From NCBI GenBank assembly GCA_009925955.1, contig RFPX01000101.1, positions 1 to 5,175 of the forward strand: a stretch of DNA of 5,175 nucleotides. Reading direction: 5' to 3'. The translations under genes were made by a program, and so were the position numbers. The first letter of the stretch is position 1; each line of letters begins with the position of its first letter. Positions 1-5,175 of the stretch are shown piece by piece. The notes under the pieces are model-generated. The model saw only the letters and a program-made list of their open reading frames with translations. It was not told where the DNA came from and ran no database searches. The DNA comes from Betaproteobacteria bacterium (GTDB lineage: Bacteria; Pseudomonadota; Gammaproteobacteria; Burkholderiales; Burkholderiaceae_C).

Positions 1-335
1 TTGCCCACCCAGCGCAGACGGCCCAAGTCGATGTTGTCGTATCGGGTCAGCACCGACGCCTGGCGTGTGTCCAGGTCGATCACGACCAGGTTTAGCCGGT
101 TGTTGATTGACGAGAGTGTGGCCAAGTATCGGCCATTGGGCGACAAGACCGCCTCCGAAAACTCCGGGCGCCGGAAGAAGTCGTCGAGCGGCACCAACCC
201 CCGCGCCTTGACTTCCACCTTGGCATCCGTCGGGGTACTCACCTGGGTGGAACCTTGCGCCGTGGCGGACAGCGGTGCACTGGCCCATGCCACCGTTGCC
301 ACGCTGAGCAAGGCGCTGGGCAAGAGGCTGCGCAT
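1..335 (-). CDS. S9 family (prolyl oligopeptidase-type) peptidase, N-terminal part, exported; cut by left window edge
   Basis: Reading the minus strand from the ATG at 335 gives 111 codons with no stop before the window edge. Residues 1-27 form a classic Sec signal peptide: MR, then a hydrophobic Leu/Ala/Val core (LLPSALLSVATVAWA), ending in an Ala-Thr-Ala cleavage site before Gln28. The mature start contains LVPLDDFFRRPEFSEAVLSP at residues 47-66, then NGRYLATLSS and a LNLVVIDLDT blade. This is the usual opening of exported S9 peptidases: a 'PLxDFFRxP' lead-in followed by beta-propeller blades with the SPxGxY motif. The catalytic alpha/beta-hydrolase domain (Ser, Asp, His) would lie outside the window, so activity cannot be judged. 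Family members cleave peptides, often after proline, or act as general dipeptidyl or acyl-peptide hydrolases. An in-frame ATG at 401 would add 22 Arg/Pro-rich residues before the signal peptide. I prefer 335 because it gives a normal n-region, but neither start has a good Shine-Dalgarno sequence. The gene follows the methyltransferase after a 152-nt gap. Confidence 0.85.
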   Translation of the reverse strand, partial: MRSLLPSALLSVATVAWASAPLSATAQGSTQVSTPTDAKVEVKARGLVPLDDFFRRPEFSEAVLSPNGRYLATLSSINNRLNLVVIDLDTRQASVLTRYDNIDLGRLRWVG

Positions 336-395
336 CCACGCGGGCACCGCGTACCGCGCGGGCTTGCATTGAACAGGGGAGGGTGCTCGGCGAAT

Positions 396-434
396 GGACA
401 TGGTCAAACGAGGAGGATGTGGTTAAACACGAGG
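396..434. repeat. Imperfect tandem direct repeat upstream of the S9 peptidase
   Basis: Two adjacent copies lie at 396-413 (GGACATGGTCAAACGAGG) and 415-434 (GGATGTGGTTAAACACGAGG). They match at 15 of 18 aligned positions; the three differences are all transitions, and copy two has a 2-nt insertion. They sit in the gap between the methyltransferase stop and the preferred peptidase start. On the minus strand each copy carries a TTgACC or TTaACC element resembling a -35 box, but I see no matching -10 box. They could be a paired operator or a chance duplication. Confidence 0.4.
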
Positions 435-487
435 CGAAGCTGGCGATCCGGTGAAGCCTTGGGCACACAACGCGATGATGTCTCTGA

Positions 488-1483
488 TCACGGCGCGCTG
501 CTGAGGTTCCACGCCACGGGGCCGAGTGAACAGGACAGTTGGCCCAGTTCGATGGCGCCCCCGTGAGGGTGAGCCGCTGCAACTGCGTCTTGCAGGGCGC
601 GGGCCTGCGCTTCGTCCAAGGCGCTGTCCTGCATCTGCTGCAGGCGCGCGGCTTCGGCACCATAGGCCTGAGCCTGCTCGGCAATCTGTTCGCAGGCCGC
701 TGCTGCGCCGAGCTGTGGAACCTGTCGCAGAACGGCGGTCACACTCTGGAGCATGTCGACCAACACGGCGCTGGCACGGCCGCGCATCTCCATGTGCTGC
801 TTGAGCCGGTCGACGGCTTGGTTGTACGCGTCGCGGACCTCAACACCATGCATCATTCTCAAGGTCGGGTCCCTGGGGGCCGTGGCCATGGCCTGTGCCA
901 GGTCCTTCGCCCGTTGGTGGAGGCCCACGTCGACCATGGCCAATCGCAGGTCATCGGCGTGCTCTTGGCTGACATGGTCGATCACCGAGCCCCGGGCGTG
1001 GACCACGGCGAAAAACGACCCCTGTGGCTTTAACCATCGCGGCAGTGCCTGGGCGGCGGCCTGGGCGGGCAGGTACTCCAGGCCGAAGTTGCTGACCAAG
1101 GCGTCAGCGGGTCCTTCGGGGGCCGAGCTGGCCTCAAAACGGGTCTCGTCCAACACCCGCACGGCTGAGGGCAGGGCATGCCGCCAACCCATGCCCAACT
1201 GGGCTTGGTCGACGCACCACCAGCGCACGGGCGGCTCCAGTGTCCAGCCCAAGCTCAGCATCAGGCGGGCCAGTACCGCCGGGCCACTGCCCACGTCCAC
1301 GATGTCCGGGCAGGCGCGCAATCGAGGCAAGCGCTGTTGCCACCAGCCTCGTAGGGCCTGGGCCACGGGGTCACTTGCCTGCAGGTCGATGGAGCCCTTG
1401 AGGGTTTGTCCCCAATGTTGGGTCCAGGGTTGGGCCGAAGAGGGCGCTGCGGCACTTGGGCTTGTCATGGTGTTCTGGGGCAT
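488..1483 (-). CDS. Class I SAM-dependent methyltransferase-like protein with helical C-terminal extension
   Basis: This 331-residue protein shows the nucleotide-binding half of a Rossmann-fold methyltransferase. Motif I is IVDVGSGPAVLARL at residues 61-74, with the DxGxG SAM loop at D63, G65 and G67. An acidic residue, D92, ends strand 2 in WWCVDQAQ. Motif IV is ALVSNFGLEYLP at 128-139, resembling the SNxAL(Q/H)W region of BioC/UbiE-type enzymes. A post-motif strand follows at LKPQGSFFAVVHAR (151-164). No DPPY-type DNA or protein N-methylation motif is visible, so the substrate is unknown. Residues from about 175 to 305 are rich in Ala, Gln and Leu and look almost entirely helical, perhaps a coiled coil or substrate lid. 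There is no signal peptide, so it is probably cytoplasmic. The ATG at 1483 lies 8 nt after the oxygenase stop, indicating co-transcription; an in-frame ATG at 1468 is an alternative. The open frame runs further upstream to 1591, but that part overlaps the oxygenase. The class call is solid; function and catalytic competence are inference. Confidence 0.8.
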   Translation of the reverse strand: MPQNTMTSPSAAAPSSAQPWTQHWGQTLKGSIDLQASDPVAQALRGWWQQRLPRLRACPDIVDVGSGPAVLARLMLSLGWTLEPPVRWWCVDQAQLGMGWRHALPSAVRVLDETRFEASSAPEGPADALVSNFGLEYLPAQAAAQALPRWLKPQGSFFAVVHARGSVIDHVSQEHADDLRLAMVDVGLHQRAKDLAQAMATAPRDPTLRMMHGVEVRDAYNQAVDRLKQHMEMRGRASAVLVDMLQSVTAVLRQVPQLGAAAACEQIAEQAQAYGAEAARLQQMQDSALDEAQARALQDAVAAAHPHGGAIELGQLSCSLGPVAWNLSSAP

Positions 1484-1491
1484 GCAAGGGG

Positions 1492-2577
1492 TCAGGCAAC
1501 CAAATCGCCGGGTGGCGACTCCAGATCGGTCAAGGTGGTGATCAAAGCCGTAAAGGCCTGCCGCTCCACCTCGTTGAGTTCCGGGTGCCAAGCGTCGGTC
1601 AGCAGTATCCCCCGCACTTGATCGCTGGGGTTCTCGGCGCCGTGGAAGAAGGTGTCGTCAAATGCAAAGACCTCGCCCTCCTTCCAGGCGTGCCGTCCCA
1701 CGCCGACCAACTCCAGATAGCATCCATCGGGCACACGCAAGGGCAGGTGCACCACCACACGCGCGTTGGTCACACCATAGTGGGGTTCAATGCGGGTGTG
1801 GGGCTGCAGGATGGAGTAGCAGGTTTCAGGCGACTGGCGGGGGATGCAGCAGCGCAGGGCTGAATCCAAAGCACGGCTGGTGCGCGGATAACGGCTGTGC
1901 ACGTCTTGATGCCGCTGACCGTGCCGGTCAAAGAAGATCGCATCCCACGAGGCCCGACCAGGGCCGCTGACATAACGCTGCGCCACATCGGGCTTCATTT
2001 GACCCATGAAGGGTTCGTGTGGATGTCCTTGGTGCAGCGCCTCTTCAAACTCGTCGCGGATATCCCGGTAGGCCGACGCGAGGGCTTGCGCCAGGGGAAT
2101 GGTGGCGGGGTCGATCCACCCGTTCGTGGACAGCCCCGGCACGTACAACAGCTTGGGTTGTTGGGTTGGATGACTCGAGAACACGCGCGCCTGGCCCAGA
2201 TAACCCGCCAAGGAGCGGTCGATGCGAAACACGGCGGCTGCACCATGCCGCTCGCGAAAAGGCGCGAGGCTGGCCTTCAGATGGTTCGAGCGGCGTTGGC
2301 TCATGTCGGAGGACCGGTCCCGCAGCGCCGAGGCGTCGTGTAAGCCCAGGACCTGCAAGGCGGATTCATCCCACTGCGTGGGCAGGTGCCGACTGGCCTG
2401 GAACCAGGCCTGAAGGGCCATGCGCTCCCAGCCGTGTTCCAGGCCGTGCAGTGCCAGCTGCATCCACGTGTAAGGGCACTCCGCCGCACGGCTCAAGACG
2501 ACATCGAAGGCCTGTGGCATCGCGCGCAAGCTGTCGGCCTGCTGGTGCAGCCGCTGGCTCAGGGAAGGCTGGTTCAT
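1492..2577 (-). CDS. Aspartyl/asparaginyl beta-hydroxylase-type 2-oxoglutarate/Fe(II) oxygenase with helical N-terminal domain
   Basis: This 361-residue protein has a C-terminal AspH-like oxygenase domain. LYVPGLSTNGWIDP (144-157) and WDAIFFDRHGQR (211-222) are typical lead-in segments. The first iron ligand is His266 in IEPHYGVTNARVVVHLPL, and the second is His312 in FAFDDTFFHGAENP. Arg322, ten residues after His312, fits the conserved arginine that holds 2-oxoglutarate, and DAWHPELN follows at 328-335. As in mammalian AspH, the position two after the first His is Gly rather than Asp or Glu, so iron would be held by two histidines only. Family enzymes hydroxylate Asp or Asn side chains in proteins, or related acyl substrates (LpxO). 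Residues 1-110 are helical and TPR-like and may bind the substrate; no signal peptide is seen. The ATG at 2577 was chosen because the open frame further upstream runs through the terminator and into the receptor gene. No Shine-Dalgarno is visible there. The stop lies 8 nt before the methyltransferase start. Family assignment is firm; the substrate is unknown. Confidence 0.9.
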   Translation of the reverse strand: MNQPSLSQRLHQQADSLRAMPQAFDVVLSRAAECPYTWMQLALHGLEHGWERMALQAWFQASRHLPTQWDESALQVLGLHDASALRDRSSDMSQRRSNHLKASLAPFRERHGAAAVFRIDRSLAGYLGQARVFSSHPTQQPKLLYVPGLSTNGWIDPATIPLAQALASAYRDIRDEFEEALHQGHPHEPFMGQMKPDVAQRYVSGPGRASWDAIFFDRHGQRHQDVHSRYPRTSRALDSALRCCIPRQSPETCYSILQPHTRIEPHYGVTNARVVVHLPLRVPDGCYLELVGVGRHAWKEGEVFAFDDTFFHGAENPSDQVRGILLTDAWHPELNEVERQAFTALITTLTDLESPPGDLVA

Positions 2578-2608
2578 GTGCTTGAGCGTACCGGAGGTGA
2601 GGCCTGAC

Positions 2609-2636
2609 AAAAAAAGGGGGCTCTTTCGAGCCCCCT
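2609..2636 (-). terminator. Rho-independent terminator after the TonB-dependent receptor gene
   Basis: On the minus strand the sequence reads GGGGGCTC, a GAAA tetraloop, GAGCCCCC, then seven T's. The stem is 8 perfect base pairs, or 9 counting the flanking A-T pair. The loop is a stable GNRA type. The structure begins about 25 nt after the receptor stop and its T tract ends 31 nt before the oxygenase ATG. The orientation is clear: the T run follows the stem only on the minus strand. Confidence 0.93.
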
Positions 2637-2645
2637 GGGTCTTCA

Positions 2646-2659
2646 TCGGCGTGCGCCGA
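2646..2659 (-). other. Small perfect hairpin between the receptor stop codon and the terminator
   Basis: The sequence TCGGCGTGCGCCGA is a perfect inverted repeat: a 5-bp stem with a 4-nt loop, or 6 bp with a 2-nt loop. It begins 1 nt after the receptor stop codon and has no T tract of its own. In RNA it would sit just upstream of the intrinsic terminator, where it could help protect the 3' end of the receptor message. It may also be fortuitous in GC-rich DNA. Confidence 0.5.
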
Positions 2660-2660
2660 A

Positions 2661-5175
2661 TCAGAAGGTCTGCTGAACCCGGAAGTACACCTGACGACCC
2701 AGACCGTCGTACAGGTTGAAGTTCCAGGGGCGACCCTCGTAGCTGATCAGCTGCGGGAACTTGTTGGTCAGGTTCACCGCACCCACGGTCAGACGCGTCT
2801 TGGTGGCCGCGTTGTAGGACACCGAGCCGGTCAGGGTGGTGTAGGCCGAGGTCGGCTGCGAGGTCTGCACGCTCTGGCCCGCGATGCGGTTGACCGCCAA
2901 GAAGGTGCTGAAGCGACCGATCGTGTAGGTGTTGGCGAAATTCATACGCCACTTGGGAGCACCTTGCGTACCCACCAGGTTGTCACCGCCGTCGATGCTG
3001 TAGTCGCGCACCATGCTGACCAGCAGCTGTTGCTGCAGGCGAGACTGGCTGAACTTGAAGTTCGTGCGGGCGTTCAGGTCGATACCGTCGGTGTCCAGGG
3101 TGCCTTCGTTGATGGCGCCGCGGGTCACGTTGGTGATCTGGCCAGTGACAGGGTCACGCACCACGCGGAACGCTGCCGGCACGGGGCCCAGGGCAGGGTT
3201 CGCCGTACGGTTGATGATCGTCTGCGAGGAGATGCTGGCAATACGGCCATCGATGTGGATGCGGTAGTAGTCCGCACTCACGCTCAGCCAGTTCGTGGCG
3301 TCCACCACCAGGCCAAAGCTGGACTGCTTGGAGGTCTCGGCCTGGAGGCCAGGGTTGGAGATGACGGTGGCGTCCACCTGGATCTGCGGTTGCACGCCAT
3401 CTACGATGCCGTCTCCGTTGGCGTCACCGCACTGCGCGGCGGTGCGGCCAAAGGCGCGGCAGGTGCGCAGGTCGGTGATCGAGTCAGCCGAGAAGGCCGG
3501 CTTCTGGGTCAGGATGTCCAGCGTAGGAGCGCGGAAGCCCTTGCCGATCGACGCACGCACGGTGGCGTTCTTCACCGGTTGCCAACGGATCGCGCCCTTG
3601 GGAGAGAAGGCGCTGCCCGAGTCACTGTAGGAGTCGCGACGGCCCGCAAACGACACTTCCATGTTCTTCATGGCCGGGATCGACAGTTCGAAGAACTGCG
3701 AATTCACCTTGCGGCTGCCGGCAGCGGAGTTGCCTGCGGAGCCTTCGATGATGCCAGCCTCAGACTGGGGGTCGTACTGGTCGGAGTAGAACTCCTTGCG
3801 CGACTCCAAACCGATCAAGCCGGTGGCGGTGCGGTTGCCGACCTTGAACAGGTCCATGGAAGCCATACCGTACATCTCGCGCTGGTCCCAGAGGTCGTTG
3901 CGGGAGATGGTGGACTTCACGCTGTTCAGCACATCAGCCGAATTGCCGAACGGATTGAAGATGTTGTAGCGGCCGGCGGTGATTGCCGACTCGAGCAGCG
4001 GGCGCACGATGTAGTTCTGGCCCAACTCCACGTACTTGTAGCGCTCGTTGCGAACGCCGAAGTCCACTTCAACCTTGTTGAACAGGCGACCCTTGACGCC
4101 GAGCAGGCCGGAGCTCACCGTGGCTTCCGTGCTGGAGTCACGCGGGCCGGCAGCAGCCATGCGATGACGCAGCCACAGGCCGCGCGGGCTGGCTTCAGCC
4201 AGGCCAGGCGTGGCAGCCGTGATGCTCAGGTAGGGAGCACTGGTGGGGGCCAGGAACACGTTCACCGGCGTGGCGGCATAACGGCCGAAGCTGTCCACAT
4301 TCGAAACGGATGCCGAGGTGTACACCGACCAATCGTCGTTGATGTTGAAGTCACCCTTGGCGAAGATCGAACGATTGCCGATGGCGGCTTCGTTGGCGGC
4401 TGTGGCGTTGAAGTTGAACGAGCACAGATTGCCGGGCTGGCCGGGGTTGGTGAAGTAGAAATCGTTGCTGTTGCATGCAAAGCCGGGCACGGCAGTGCCA
4501 CCACCGGTGGAGGCTCCCGTGGTGGTGCTGGCGCGGTAGTAGTTGTTGCCGAACGAGGACACGCCCAACACGTCGCCACCCTGTTGGTTGCGGGTGTAGA
4601 TCATGGCGCGGCTGTTGGATGACACACCGGCGAACACGCGTCCCTTGCTGCTGGAAGCACCCCACAGCGCCGAGAACTCCTTGGTGTCGCCACCGACGAT
4701 CTTGGGGTTGCCTTCGCCGTAGTTGATCTGAACGCCGTTGAAGTTCTTGCGGGTGATGATGTTGACCACGCCGCCGATGGCATCAGAGCCGTACACAGCG
4801 GATGCGCCGTCAGACAGGATCTCGATGCGCTCCACGGCTGCCAAGGGCACAGCGTTCAAGTCTTGAGAGCTGCCCGAGAAGGGAGCCTTGGACACTCGGC
4901 GGCCGTCCACCAGAACCAGGGTTCGGTTGGAGCCCAGACCGCGCAGGTCGATGTCCGACAGGGCCTGAGCCGAACTGCCCGACTGGGGCTTGGTGTTGCC
5001 GAAGGAAGCGAAGGTCACTTCGCGCATCAACTCGGCCACCGATGTCTGACCGGTGGCTTCGATCGCAGCACGGTCGATCACGGTCACCGGCAGCGCACCC
5101 TCGGTCTCGGTGCGGCGCAGGCGCGAGCCGGTCAGCTCAATGCGCTGATCAGAGGCTTGAGCGGCTGTGCCTTGC
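2661..5175 (-). CDS. TonB-dependent outer-membrane receptor, N-terminus cut by right window edge
   Basis: The frame is open from the right edge to a TGA at 2661-2663, giving 837 visible residues. Numbering from the first visible residue, RIELTGSRLRR (11-21) is a TonB-box-like segment leading into the plug. The plug (about 23-142) carries ALPVTVIDRAAIEATG, then DLRGLGSNRTLVLVDGRRV (76-94) and VERIEILSDGASAVYGSDAI (114-133) followed by GGVVNIIT. These are hallmark plug motifs. The rest is a long beta-barrel with GFRAPTLD (547-554), a late VNLTNKF motif and a terminal aromatic residue in YFRVQQTF, the outer-membrane barrel sorting signal. Only about 25-40 residues (the signal peptide) should be missing; a GTG at 5087 is internal to the plug, not a start. 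The protein imports a ligand using energy from TonB-ExbB-ExbD. The substrate cannot be named: iron chelate, peptide, sugar and vitamin remain possible. Putative surface loops hold two cysteine pairs and a DANGDGIVD loop resembling a calcium site. Codon choice is more strongly biased than in the downstream genes, hinting at higher expression. Confidence 0.96.
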   Translation of the reverse strand, partial: QGTAAQASDQRIELTGSRLRRTETEGALPVTVIDRAAIEATGQTSVAELMREVTFASFGNTKPQSGSSAQALSDIDLRGLGSNRTLVLVDGRRVSKAPFSGSSQDLNAVPLAAVERIEILSDGASAVYGSDAIGGVVNIITRKNFNGVQINYGEGNPKIVGGDTKEFSALWGASSSKGRVFAGVSSNSRAMIYTRNQQGGDVLGVSSFGNNYYRASTTTGASTGGGTAVPGFACNSNDFYFTNPGQPGNLCSFNFNATAANEAAIGNRSIFAKGDFNINDDWSVYTSASVSNVDSFGRYAATPVNVFLAPTSAPYLSITAATPGLAEASPRGLWLRHRMAAAGPRDSSTEATVSSGLLGVKGRLFNKVEVDFGVRNERYKYVELGQNYIVRPLLESAITAGRYNIFNPFGNSADVLNSVKSTISRNDLWDQREMYGMASMDLFKVGNRTATGLIGLESRKEFYSDQYDPQSEAGIIEGSAGNSAAGSRKVNSQFFELSIPAMKNMEVSFAGRRDSYSDSGSAFSPKGAIRWQPVKNATVRASIGKGFRAPTLDILTQKPAFSADSITDLRTCRAFGRTAAQCGDANGDGIVDGVQPQIQVDATVISNPGLQAETSKQSSFGLVVDATNWLSVSADYYRIHIDGRIASISSQTIINRTANPALGPVPAAFRVVRDPVTGQITNVTRGAINEGTLDTDGIDLNARTNFKFSQSRLQQQLLVSMVRDYSIDGGDNLVGTQGAPKWRMNFANTYTIGRFSTFLAVNRIAGQSVQTSQPTSAYTTLTGSVSYNAATKTRLTVGAVNLTNKFPQLISYEGRPWNFNLYDGLGRQVYFRVQQTF

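Noticed and set aside
1..372. Plus-strand open frame at the left edge
   Set aside because: The minus strand encodes a signal peptide and the S9 peptidase opening, while the plus-strand product shows no family features.
753..1541. Plus-strand open frame (262 codons) opposite the methyltransferase
   Set aside because: The minus strand encodes the DxGxG SAM motif and related segments here, and the plus-strand product is Arg/Trp/Ser-rich with no motif.
1484..1591. Upstream extension of the methyltransferase frame to 1591
   Set aside because: It overlaps the conserved C-terminal coding region of the oxygenase and is low-complexity out-of-frame translation.
2578..2952. Upstream extension of the oxygenase frame, including an ATG at 2646
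   Set aside because: The extension overlaps the receptor's 3' coding region and would translate through the terminator hairpin. Its sequence is out of character with the AspH family.
2964..4622. Long plus-strand open frame (552 codons) opposite the receptor gene
   Set aside because: It is antisense to unmistakable TonB receptor motifs. Its product is His/Val/Ala/Gly-rich with no recognisable domain, as expected for the complement of a GC-rich coding frame.
5085..5087. GTG as the receptor start codon
   Set aside because: The frame stays open to the window edge, and the upstream residues (RIELTGSRLRR) are the expected TonB-box and plug lead-in.
1..5175. Lasso-peptide or other RiPP biosynthetic cluster
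   Set aside because: No precursor peptide, asparagine-synthetase-like cyclase or transglutaminase-like protease is visible. The S9 fragment lacks its catalytic domain here, so isopeptidase identity cannot be claimed.

Overview
This window looks like part of a chromosome from a high-GC Gram-negative bacterium. The GC-rich third positions, the style of the TonB-dependent receptor and the signal-peptide-bearing S9 peptidase best fit a betaproteobacterium of the order Burkholderiales. A xanthomonad-like gammaproteobacterium is a less likely alternative. This placement is inference from sequence style, not from a marker gene.

All four genes lie on the minus strand, so the biological order runs from the right end to the left. 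(1) 5175 to 2661: a large TonB-dependent outer-membrane receptor that lacks only its extreme N-terminus, which lies beyond the right edge. (2) 2659 to 2609: a small GC-rich hairpin, then a textbook intrinsic terminator. (3) 2577 to 1492: an aspartyl/asparaginyl beta-hydroxylase-type 2-oxoglutarate oxygenase with a helical N-terminal region. (4) 1483 to 488: a class I SAM-dependent methyltransferase-like protein with a long helical C-terminal extension, only 8 nt after the oxygenase. (5) 487 to 336: a non-coding gap holding an imperfect tandem repeat. (6) 335 to 1: the start of an exported S9 (prolyl oligopeptidase-type) peptidase that continues beyond the left edge.

The receptor would take a ligand across the outer membrane using TonB/ExbBD energy, and the peptidase, exported by its signal peptide, would act on peptides in the periplasm. 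The oxygenase and the methyltransferase carry no export signal and are presumably cytoplasmic, where they could modify a protein or peptide side chain or a small molecule. The oxygenase and methyltransferase almost certainly form one transcription unit. The terminator after the receptor suggests that the downstream enzymes are made at a lower level, by read-through or from an unseen promoter. A shared peptide-related uptake and modification role is a reasonable hypothesis, but the sequence alone does not identify the substrate.

No RNA genes, mobile elements, CRISPR arrays or clear sigma-70 promoters were recognised. The long plus-strand open frames are antisense shadows of the minus-strand genes.
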